Of a DNA stretch of 64,000 bases, positions 1-6,205 are shown piece by piece; the stretch's first letter is position 1, and each line of letters begins with the position of its first letter. The notes beneath the pieces were generated by a model. It did not search any database. It saw only the letters and a program-made list of their open reading frames with translations, and was not told the DNA's origin. The DNA is taken from positions 434,001 to 498,000 of the forward strand of contig CAWAYH010000009.1 of the NCBI GenBank assembly GCA_963786195.1, in the 5' to 3' direction. This DNA comes from CAWAYH01 sp963786195 (GTDB lineage: Bacteria > Acidobacteriota > Vicinamibacteria > Vicinamibacterales > 2-12-FULL-66-21). A program made the position numbers and the translations under genes.

Positions 1-966
1 GGCCGGTATCCGGGGTGCGTACGGCGGAGATCCTCCGGGCTCATCAGCATCCCGCGCAGCGTCGAGTGGCGGAAGCGCACCAGGGTGCCGGCCGCCGGCC
101 TGACGCTGACCTCCCACGCATACAGGTCGCTCGACGGCAGGATCCGCACCGAAATCTCGATCGTCGCGCCGGCCTCGACCGGCACCGCTTCCTCGATCGG
201 AAAGAACACCTGGCGCCTGAGTATCCGTTCGGCGGACAGCGGCGAGTTCGTCATCGTCACGTGCGGCGCAAGCCGCGCGATGAACCACCCGCCGAATCCG
301 TGCAGCACGCCGTCGCGCGACGCGCGTGGGGTCACGGTCGCGCGGAGCGGGATCGTGGTCTCGGCGGTCAGATCGAGCGTAATCGCGCTGACCGGCGCAG
401 ACAGCAGATGCTGCTGACGCAGTCTCACGGGATATCCGGTATTGGCGGCGATCGCGGCGGCCGGCCCGCAATCGAAATCCGCCGGCCTCCCCTTCCAGAA
501 CCGAAGCCGCCCATGCATCAGCGGATGTTCGACGGGCGCCACCATCGAGATCGAGCCCGCACGGAATCATCGTGCCGCCCGGCTTTAGAAACCGCTCGCG
601 CGCATCCTGAAAGAGATCGATGATGCCTGCCTCGAGGCCGAAGCCGCCGATCTGGTCGCAGACAACGACGTCCGCCCGTTCCGGAGGTGTGACCGTCTGC
701 GAATGGCCCCGGAGGCCGGTGATCCGCTCCTCGAGCCCGTTGACGCGGGCAAGCTGCCGGGCGAGCCCCGCGATTCCGTCCTCTTCGATCGCGTAAACCC
801 GGGCGGCGCCGGCTCGACACGCCAGCATTCCCAGAATGCCCGTCCCCGACGCGAGGTCGACGACGACGTCTCCGGGCTTGACGACCTCGCGGAGCGCACG
901 CTCGTACGCCGAAATGCGATGGCGGTCGCGCAGGTAGGTTCGATGCTCGTCGATTACGCGCGACAC
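1..966 (-). CDS. PRMT-like SAM methyltransferase of the lasso operon (3' end outside window, one frameshift)
   Basis: The N-terminal part holds a Rossmann methyltransferase core with the SAM loop VVDLASGTGILGMLA and the acidic EEDG after strand 2. Then comes CDQIGGFGLEAGI, at the place of the double-E loop of protein arginine methyltransferases but lacking its usual Ser-Glu-x-Met. After about position 565 the frame changes, and the second frame (MVAPVEHPLMHGRLRFWKG onward) reads as a PRMT-type C-terminal beta-barrel domain up to the window edge. I chose GTG at 966; it overlaps the end of the B2 gene by 13 bases, so the two are co-transcribed. Its position downstream of a leader peptidase suggests tailoring of the peptide, but the substrate (Arg, another residue or an unrelated protein) is inference. 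An ordinary PRMT-like housekeeping enzyme is the alternative. Confidence 0.6.
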   Translation of the reverse strand, partial: MSRVIDEHRTYLRDRHRISAYERALREVVKPGDVVVDLASGTGILGMLACRAGAARVYAIEEDGIAGLARQLARVNGLEERITGLRGHSQTVTPPERADVVVCDQIGGFGLEAGIIDLFQDARERFLKPGGTMIPCGLDLDGGARRTSADAWAASVLEGEAGGFRLRAGRRDRRQYRISRETASAASAVCAGQRDYARSDRRDHDPAPRDRDPTRVARRRAARIRRVVHRAACAARDDDELAAVRRTDTQAPGVLSDRGSGAGRGRRDDRDFGADPAVERPVCVGGQRQAGGRHPGALPPLDAARDADEPGGSPPYAPRIPA

Positions 967-1367
967 GTCGCTGAGGATGAAGTTGTGGTGCGGAGCAGCG
1001 GGAGGAAGCGATCCGAGGCCTCCCCACCGATGACCACGCGGCCGTCGCATTCGACCCAGGCGTGAAACTGCACAGCCCCGCCCGCGCGGGTGGCCCCAAT
1101 CACGAGCCGGCTCGGAAGGCGGTGCGCGGCCAGGAGCACGACCAGCGCCAGACCCCGGTCGAGGCAGCTCGCGCGACAGCACAGCATCGCCGCGGCCCGA
1201 TTGACTGCGCTCGCCAGCATCGCGGCGCGCGCGTGGCCGGCCGCGACGGATCTCTCCGATCCACCGCCGGCCCACCGGACCGCCTGACCGGGCGTAATCC
1301 ACAACCAGAGGTGGGCGCCAGCCAACGCCGCCGCCGCAAGGCTCACCCGCATGATGGTCACAGGCAC
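954..1367 (-). CDS. Lasso peptide leader peptidase, B2 protein (transglutaminase-like)
   Basis: This 137-residue protein matches the McjB C-terminal / lasso B2 family of cysteine proteases that cut the leader off lasso precursors. The family signature is visible: Cys68 in CRASCLDRGLAL, then RLVIGATRAGG, then His102 in FHAWVECDGR with Asp108 as the probable third catalytic residue. The N-terminus (LAAAALAGAHLWLW) is hydrophobic, as in many B2 proteins. The GTG start at 1367 overlaps the stop of the upstream precursor gene by about 10 bases, and the stop overlaps the methyltransferase start. Length (about 135-150 aa) fits a split B2 that works with a separate B1 protein, which is present at 3512-3778. 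An internal ATG at 1352 is a possible alternative start. Confidence 0.78.
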   Translation of the reverse strand: MPVTIMRVSLAAAALAGAHLWLWITPGQAVRWAGGGSERSVAAGHARAAMLASAVNRAAAMLCCRASCLDRGLALVVLLAAHRLPSRLVIGATRAGGAVQFHAWVECDGRVVIGGEASDRFLPLLRTTTSSSATCRA

Positions 1368-1503
1368 GTCATCATCATCATCATGAAACCGCCACTATCG
1401 AACTGAGTCACGCCGCCCGTCTGGGTCAGCTTGCTGACGGTTCCATAGTCGATGAGGGCGGGCGCCACATACGGACGAGGCGGGACCGGGGGCGGTGCGC
1501 CAT
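1358..1503 (-). CDS. Lasso precursor peptide 1 (Met-rich core; one base missing in a C-run)
   Basis: If one C is added to the C5 run near 1485-1492, ATG at 1503 opens a 48-residue peptide ending at TGA 1358. Its leader, MAHRPPVPPR followed by PYVAPALIDYGTVSKLTQ, fits the lasso leader rule YxxPxLxxxGxxxxxTx exactly: Tyr12, Pro15, Leu17, Gly21, Thr27. That places the cut after Gln28. The core would be TGGVTQFD (ring, residue 1 to Asp8) followed by SGGFMMMMMTCL (tail). A Gly30 to Asp36 seven-residue ring is the other option. The five Met codons are an uninterrupted ATG run. As deposited the frame is open from a TGA near 1514 with no start codon, so the gene is only whole after the one-base correction. 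It lies between cyclase and B2 genes and overlaps the B2 start. No strong ribosome site is visible. Confidence 0.6.
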
Positions 1504-3515
1504 CGTTGTCGGGTCAGGCACGTATCATCATCGCCATCATGTTGCCGCCGGAGTCCATCGTGGTCCCCCGTCTGGGTCAGCTTGGCGACATTTCCGTAAT
1601 CGACGACGCAGGCACGACGTACGCAGACGTGCAATGGTTCGCGGGCCTTGCCTTCGCGCTCATCGTCACGCCGATCGGTCAACGTGCGACTCTGGCAACC
1701 GCTGGTCCGCGCGAGAAAGATCTCCAGTCCGGCTACCGCCCAGAGCGGCCCGGTGAGGGCAATGTACGCATCGTCGCCGCGGCTGTAAAGCTGAATCATC
1801 TCATCGTACATGCGTCGGATTCGGTCACCGTCCACCCAGCCGGCGTCTTCCATCTGAAGCCCGGCAAACCGCTCGCGCCCGCCAATGGCTTCGAGCGCTT
1901 CGACATACGTCGGTGAGAACTCCGCCTTGTCGGCGCGCGCGGCAACCGACGGCGGAAGGCGATCCCGCAAGGCGCGCCGAACGATCACTTTCGTCTCGGC
2001 GCCCAGCGCGCGCTGGGAGCACGGCAGCGCCAGCCCGAACTCGGCGACGCGCCGATCGTAGAACGGATGACGCTGGTCGATTCCGGCCGCGTGCGCGGCG
2101 CGATCTTCGACCTCGTCGCCGATCGCCTGCGCGAGGCTGGTGACGATCCGGTAGATCTCCTGCTGCTCCCGGGTCGGAAACTCCGGTGTCGGCCGGATCC
2201 GCAGCCGGTCGTCGAGGCTGACTCGGCGCTTGAATTCCTGGCGAATCCAGGCGCGGGCGAGGGGCCGCGCGCCAAACACCGGCCTCAAACGCACACGCAG
2301 GCGTTCAGACAGATACCCGCTGACAACCGAGCGGCCGAATGCGAGGACGCGGCGCTGCCGCAGAAGATCGAGCGGGTTGAAGTCACTACCGGCAAAGAAC
2401 TCGTCCCCGCCAAATCCTGTCAACAGGACGCCGATGCCCGTCGCCGCCGCTCGATCCCGAAGCGGATCCAGGATGAACCCGTTGGGGTAGCCGGGCATGT
2501 CCAGGTACCGGTCGGCCAGCGACATGACCTCCTCGGGCGTGGGGGCCGTGGCCACGTGGCGCGTGGCGGGCAGGTTCCACATCCCGATGACCGCGCCGCT
2601 GTGCGGGGATTCATCGCACGACCTGCCGGGGAACACGACGGACAGCGCTTCAACCGGCGCGCGGCGGGCCGCGGCTGTCAGCAGGTGTGCGACGCCGGCG
2701 ACACAGGAGGAGTCGATTCCGCCACTGAGCAGGACACCGGCCCTGGACACATGCTTCAACCGGCATTCGACCGCGGCCGTGAACAGGTCGCGAAATCGTT
2801 CCGCGTACTCGTCGGCATTCGCACACCTCACGCGCGCGTCCGGATCGAAGTCCCAGTACCGCGCGACGCGGGCACCCTGTGCGTCGACGGTCAGCGTGTG
2901 GGCCGCCGGGAGCCTCAGGACATGCCGCCAGAGCGTTTCACCCATCGTTTCGGGAACGTCAGTCAGATACTCCGCGATCATCCCCTCGTTGATCCCGGTG
3001 CGGACCGCACCGTGTCGCACGACCTGATGAGGTTCTGACCCGATGACGACCGATCGCAGACCGACGCCGTAGAACAGCGGACGCTGTCCCATGGGATCGC
3101 GTATGCAGACGAGGCGCCGCTGTCGCTCGTCCCAGATGACGACGACGAAATCACCGAGGAGATGTGCTCCTGCATCACTGCCCCACCGCCGGTACGCGGC
3201 GATCGCGAGCGCCCCCGTCGAGCGTGCGTCGGCATCAGACGCGGGATCCCGGGCGGGAAGCTCGAGCGAGGATGCAAGCTCGTCGCGGTTGTCGATGCGG
3301 CCGTCGACAATCGCGGTCATCTGCACAAGACGATCGTGATAGGGCTGACGCGAGGCCGCGTGATCCGGCGCGCCGTACGCGAGCGCGACCGGCCCCGAGC
3401 ACCAGAATCGGAACGGGCCGCGGGCCCGATGCGCCGCGGCCTCTGCCGGGACGCGCAGGTCGTCCGCGCTGGCAGGACGGCCATCCAGGTGATAGCAGGC
3501 GGCAATCGCGCTCAC
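1395..3515 (-). CDS. Lasso peptide cyclase, C protein (asparagine-synthetase-like)
   Basis: This is an asparagine synthetase B homolog. An N-terminal glutaminase-type domain lacks the catalytic Cys2 (begins MSAIAACYHLDG), which is typical of lasso cyclases that use no glutamine. The ATP-pyrophosphatase loop is intact (GVLLSGGIDSSCVAG, about residues 262-276), and GVLLTGFGGDEFFAG follows. Such enzymes adenylate the Asp/Glu side chain of the core and close the macrolactam. The start ATG overlaps the B1 stop. The conserved enzyme ends near AGLEIFLART, about position 1690 (some 605 aa, the normal family length). The literal frame runs on to 1395 through both precursor genes, which I regard as a result of a frame error near 1680, where a shifted frame meets TGA at 1679 or 1665. 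A plain asparagine synthetase is less likely given B1, B2 and the precursors. Confidence 0.78.
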   Translation of the reverse strand: MSAIAACYHLDGRPASADDLRVPAEAAAHRARGPFRFWCSGPVALAYGAPDHAASRQPYHDRLVQMTAIVDGRIDNRDELASSLELPARDPASDADARSTGALAIAAYRRWGSDAGAHLLGDFVVVIWDERQRRLVCIRDPMGQRPLFYGVGLRSVVIGSEPHQVVRHGAVRTGINEGMIAEYLTDVPETMGETLWRHVLRLPAAHTLTVDAQGARVARYWDFDPDARVRCANADEYAERFRDLFTAAVECRLKHVSRAGVLLSGGIDSSCVAGVAHLLTAAARRAPVEALSVVFPGRSCDESPHSGAVIGMWNLPATRHVATAPTPEEVMSLADRYLDMPGYPNGFILDPLRDRAAATGIGVLLTGFGGDEFFAGSDFNPLDLLRQRRVLAFGRSVVSGYLSERLRVRLRPVFGARPLARAWIRQEFKRRVSLDDRLRIRPTPEFPTREQQEIYRIVTSLAQAIGDEVEDRAAHAAGIDQRHPFYDRRVAEFGLALPCSQRALGAETKVIVRRALRDRLPPSVAARADKAEFSPTYVEALEAIGGRERFAGLQMEDAGWVDGDRIRRMYDEMIQLYSRGDDAYIALTGPLWAVAGLEIFLARTSGCQSRTLTDRRDDEREGKAREPLHVCVRRACVVDYGNVAKLTQTGDHDGLRRQHDGDDDTCLTRQRWRTAPGPASSVCGARPHRLWNRQQADPDGRRDSVR
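1514..1663 (-). CDS. Lasso precursor peptide 2 (paralog of precursor 1; two frame breaks)
   Basis: ATG at 1663 opens MSAKARPANHCTSAYVVPA, then a missing base near 1606 shifts into (L)VDYGNVAKLTQTG, then a second break in a G5 run near 1565 leads to TTMDSGGNMMAMMIRA and TGA at 1514. With frames joined, the leader again fits YxxPxLxxxGxxxxxT (Tyr15, Pro18, Leu20, Gly24, Thr30). The core shares TG...DSGG..MM..M with precursor 1, so the two are tandem paralogs. The exact residues between Thr-Gly and Thr-Thr-Met-Asp cannot be read because the break falls there, so ring size (acceptor Asp) is unknown. It may be a real decayed copy, or both breaks may be base-calling errors in homopolymers like those elsewhere in the window. 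Confidence 0.5.
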
Positions 3516-3778
3516 ATCGTTCCGTCTGAGACGACGAGTCGCCGGGCCTGGAGGTCCTCGATCAGCCGCGCGACGTCACGCGCGATCGTCGCGCGGTCAG
3601 CGTCGTACTCGAGCGCCACGGTCTCAACGACCTGCGACAGATCCCGGCCCTCGTCGAGGAGCTGCCACACCCGTGTGCCGACTTCGTTCAGGCCAAAGTA
3701 CGTGCCCGTGGCCAGATCGAGGATGACTGCCTCGCCGTCCAGATCACGAAACACGACATCGGGACTCAGTTTGTACAT
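3512..3778 (-). CDS. Lasso B1 protein, PqqD-like leader-recognition (RRE) domain
   Basis: This 88-residue PqqD-family protein starts MYKLSPDVVFRDLDGEAVIL and continues LATGTYFGLNEVGTRVWQLL, the winged-helix RiPP recognition fold that binds the leader and presents the precursor to the peptidase and cyclase. I chose ATG at 3778 rather than the upstream in-frame ATG at 3811 because the family begins at this point and 3811 would overlap the methyltransferase gene. It sits 5 bases after that gene's stop and overlaps the cyclase start (ATGA). PqqD-like proteins also occur in exopolysaccharide loci without lasso peptides. Here the adjoining B2 protein and precursors with the YxxP leader make B1 the best reading. 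Confidence 0.75.
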   Translation of the reverse strand: MYKLSPDVVFRDLDGEAVILDLATGTYFGLNEVGTRVWQLLDEGRDLSQVVETVALEYDADRATIARDVARLIEDLQARRLVVSDGTM

Positions 3779-3783
3779 TGAAC

Positions 3784-4569
3784 CTATTTCCGTCTGGCAA
3801 GTATCACCCAAACGTCCGCCCGTTCATCCCACGGTCCGCCCTGATAATCGCCAAGCACGGCCTGAACGGCGAACCCGGCCTTCTCGAGTCTCCTGGACAT
3901 CTCGGGAACTGACAGCGTTCGGAACGTCAGCGCGAACCGGTGCTGGCGGCGGAGGCGGCCGCGACGTTCGATGTATTCCTGGTCGAAGATCGTGAGCCGG
4001 CGCCGGCGGTCCTGACGAACGGATTCGACGAGCGTCACGGTGCTGCCATCGCGCCGGCGGCCGCGGAGGCTCACGCGCCGGCGGTATTCGGCCCAGCGCG
4101 GGAGGTCGGGCACGAGGTCGATCGCGAACAGCCCTCCGCGCCGCAGGACGCTCGCGACTGACGTCAGCGTCGCACGCAGATCTCGTTCGCGGGTCAGGGA
4201 CTGAAGGATTCCGTACGGCGCCATGACGAGGGAGAAGCGGTGACGCGATCGGAATGGCAGGACGCGGATGTCACCGCGGACGAGCATGGCGCGGTCCGCG
4301 ATCCCGGCGCGCACCAGCCGGCGCCTGGCGCGCCGCAGCATCGGCGCCGAGCGATCGATCCCGACGAACGCGGCGCCGGCCCTGACGACCGGGAGCGCGA
4401 TGCGGCCGGTGCCGCACCCGAGCTCGAGCACCGGCCCTTCCTGCGCCACGGCCAGACGTTCCCAGAACTCGACGTCACGCCGCGACATCGTCTGCGCGTT
4501 CTCCCAGTCGTAGAACGCGGCGTAGTCATCCCAACCCAGGGATCCGTCGGCGCGCTTCAGGCTCGAAAT
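3784..4569 (-). CDS. Class I SAM-dependent methyltransferase, lasso operon
   Basis: The Rossmann methyltransferase core has VLELGCGTGRIALPVVRAG, the acidic GIDRSAPML after strand 2, RGDIRVLPF (adenine side) and LVMAPYGILQSL (strand 4). The first ATG (4488) would cut off the conserved DDYAAFYDWENAQTMSRRDV segment usual at the start of this family. The true start is therefore probably a rare codon further up: CTG at 4560, or ATT at 4569 directly against the preceding stop codon. A run of six G (positions 4576-4581) gives a possible ribosome site. The gene lies between another methyltransferase and B1, with gaps of a few bases, so it is in one transcript with the lasso genes. The substrate is unknown: peptide tailoring or a small molecule. 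The close linkage favours a shared pathway but does not prove it. Confidence 0.75.
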   Translation of the reverse strand: MSSLKRADGSLGWDDYAAFYDWENAQTMSRRDVEFWERLAVAQEGPVLELGCGTGRIALPVVRAGAAFVGIDRSAPMLRRARRRLVRAGIADRAMLVRGDIRVLPFRSRHRFSLVMAPYGILQSLTRERDLRATLTSVASVLRRGGLFAIDLVPDLPRWAEYRRRVSLRGRRRDGSTVTLVESVRQDRRRRLTIFDQEYIERRGRLRRQHRFALTFRTLSVPEMSRRLEKAGFAVQAVLGDYQGGPWDERADVWVILARRK

Positions 4570-5415
4570 TTAGGATTCCCCCCGCTGCCCGACAGTCGCA
4601 AACAACATCGTGTTCTGGATCTCGACGAACGCAGGGCCGGCGGCCGCTGCATCGCGCGCGTACTGATCGATCGCTTTGAGGTAGTCGGCGCCCAGCCGCC
4701 GCAGCGCCTCGTCCGGCGCCTTGGCGATGACCTCGCGGACCGCGGTTCGCCGGGCGTCCCAGAGCGTCGCCGGTGGCGCACCCAGGTGAGAGACCGACAC
4801 GGGGAAGAGATGGACGGACACGGGCTCCACCCCCGTGGCCGCAAACATGCCGGGCACGAGCGGCCCCACCGCCACCGCCGGTGATTCGCCGCGCGCCAGC
4901 GCCAGCCCCGCAAAGAACCGGCGTCCAATCTCGAAGGCTTCCATGCCACTCGCGACGGAGCTGAACCAGTACCTCGCCGCGTTGTCGGGTTCCACGACGA
5001 GCAGGCGGCCACCGGGCCTCGTGACGCGCGCCAGTTCGGCAAGCGCGGACTGCAAATCGCGAATGTGCTGAAGCACCGCAACGCAATACGTCGAGTCGAA
5101 GACGTCGGCCGCAAACGGCAGCCGGCACGCGTCGGCCGCTGCGTAGCCCACGCGGGCGTTCATCCCGCGGGCCGCTTTGGCGGCCTCCAGCACGCGGTCG
5201 ATGACGAGATCGACGCCAAACAACTGCATCTGCGACAGGCGAAGACGCGCGAGGCTCACTTCGGCGGTGCCCGTCCCACAGCCCACGTCAAGGATGCGCT
5301 TGCCGGGACGCGGCCGCAGCGTCTCTTCGAGGAAACCGGTGAACGCTTCGTTCCACCAGTGCTCGCGGAGATGCTTCAGGGTCGAAGACGTCAGGGCATC
5401 GAGATCACGGCTCAT
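4570..5415 (-). CDS. UbiE/type-11 SAM methyltransferase, first gene of the leftward lasso operon
   Basis: A 281-residue methyltransferase. It has the SAM loop KRILDVGCGTGTAEVSLARL (about residues 39-58), GVDLVIDRVLEAA, the strand-4 motif FDSTYCVAVLQHIRDL and TRPGGRLLVVEPDN, as in methyltransferase domain 11. The C-terminal 110 residues, with GPLVPGMFAATGVEPV, are family-specific. The ATG at 5415 is the natural start after the divergent intergenic region, so this gene opens the operon that leads to the lasso genes. Nothing in the protein fixes the substrate. It could modify the lasso peptide or belong to the neighbouring polysaccharide locus. Confidence 0.75.
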   Translation of the reverse strand: MSRDLDALTSSTLKHLREHWWNEAFTGFLEETLRPRPGKRILDVGCGTGTAEVSLARLRLSQMQLFGVDLVIDRVLEAAKAARGMNARVGYAAADACRLPFAADVFDSTYCVAVLQHIRDLQSALAELARVTRPGGRLLVVEPDNAARYWFSSVASGMEAFEIGRRFFAGLALARGESPAVAVGPLVPGMFAATGVEPVSVHLFPVSVSHLGAPPATLWDARRTAVREVIAKAPDEALRRLGADYLKAIDQYARDAAAAGPAFVEIQNTMLFATVGQRGES

Positions 5416-5453
5416 GATTGTCGTATCGGCTGTCGAAAAAGCGGACGGATTCT

Positions 5454-5470
5454 ATCACGCGAAGTGTGAT
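5454..5470. promoter_or_regulatory. Possible operator: ATCAC-N7-GTGAT inverted repeat
   Basis: A perfect 5-base inverted repeat with a 7-base spacer lies in the 268-base divergent region between the lasso-linked operon (start 5415) and the polysaccharide unit (start 5684). Its position 39 bases upstream of the leftward start codon suits a repressor or activator site. The half-sites are short, so chance occurrence is possible. Nothing else in 5416-5586 was recognised. Confidence 0.25.
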
Positions 5471-5586
5471 CGGCTGTCCCGTCTCAACACAGATCCAACG
5501 CATACCAGCGGGTCGTTCCGTGCAAATCCGTGGCCTGTCTGACCCGATGCCGGACTGACCCTTGCTTGCTCACGAACGGACCGGGG

Positions 5587-5615
5587 TTGTCCCGGCCGGA
5601 GTCATGGACTACAGT
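5587..5615 (+). promoter_or_regulatory. Candidate sigma-70 promoter of the polysaccharide unit
   Basis: TTGTCC, a 17-base spacer and TACAGT resemble -35 and -10 boxes (consensus TTGACA / TATAAT, four matches each), ending 68 bases before the start codon at 5684. It is the best promoter-like pair I could see in the divergent region. It is a motif match only. Confidence 0.35.
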
Positions 5616-5683
5616 ACGAAGACTTCAACATTGGTCCCGGCTGCCGCCCCCTCGGCCGGTCGCACGTACGGGCGGAGATGTCT

Positions 5684-6190
5684 ATGAGCCGCACCGGATT
5701 CACTCGTTTCTCCGCGACGGCGCTCGTGGTGCTGTCGATGATCCCAACGGGCTCCTCGGCGGGAACGCAGCAGGCAGCCCCGGCCCCGCGGTCAACCGTG
5801 GCACCGGCCACGACCGGGCGGGTCATTGGCGTGGCCTGGAAGTCCGACAGCACCCGCTACCCGAACGCGCGAATTCGTCTGAGATACGTGACAACGGGCC
5901 GGGCCGTCGACCGCACGGACACGAATGCGGAAGGCGAGTTTCATTTCGAGGGCGTCGAGCCGGGCGCCTATGTCGTCGAGCTCGTCTCGGACACCGACCG
6001 CGTCCTGGCGCTCGGCGATCTGTTTGGCGTGACGCCGGGCAGTGTGGTGACGACCGCGGTGCGGCTGAGCTCGCGCGCCCCCTGGTTCGCGGGCTTCTTC
6101 ACCAACGCGGCGGCGGCCGCCATCTCTGCCGCCTCGAGCATCGGTATCACGGCCGTCGGCTCGAACGGCCGCCCCGTGAGTCCGCAATAG
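5684..6190 (+). CDS. Secreted carboxypeptidase-regulatory-like (Ig-fold) protein
   Basis: A 168-residue exported protein. A signal peptide (MSRTGFTRFSATALVVLS, then cleavage near GSSAGTQQAA) precedes a low-complexity Ala/Pro linker and one carboxypeptidase-regulatory-like beta-sandwich: GRVIGVAWKSDSTRYPNARI, then NAEGEFHFEGVEPGAYVVEL, the usual G.F.F..v.pG.Y.v pattern. The C-terminus has a hydrophobic Ala-rich stretch (AAAAAISAASSIGI). I chose ATG 5684 over the in-frame ATG 5678 because GGAG sits at the right distance from the second. It is the first gene of the rightward unit and precedes the Wzc kinase, so a periplasmic or cell-surface role in polysaccharide handling is possible, but unproven. 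Confidence 0.65.
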   Translation: MSRTGFTRFSATALVVLSMIPTGSSAGTQQAAPAPRSTVAPATTGRVIGVAWKSDSTRYPNARIRLRYVTTGRAVDRTDTNAEGEFHFEGVEPGAYVVELVSDTDRVLALGDLFGVTPGSVVTTAVRLSSRAPWFAGFFTNAAAAAISAASSIGITAVGSNGRPVSPQ

Positions 6191-6205
6191 GCCCGATCGG
6201 CACAC

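Noticed and set aside
1366..1385. CAT repeat seen as a microsatellite or His run
   Set aside because: On the minus strand it is the ATG run of the lasso precursor, in a frame with a matching leader, so coding is the better explanation.
2067..3038. 323-codon open frame on the plus strand opposite the lasso cyclase
   Set aside because: Arg/Gly-rich composition without motifs; it mirrors the codon pattern of the cyclase, which has clear ATP-binding motifs on the other strand.
3512..3778. PqqD as part of pyrroloquinoline quinone synthesis
   Set aside because: No PqqA, B, C or E homologs are present; overlap with the cyclase and nearby B2 fit a lasso B1.
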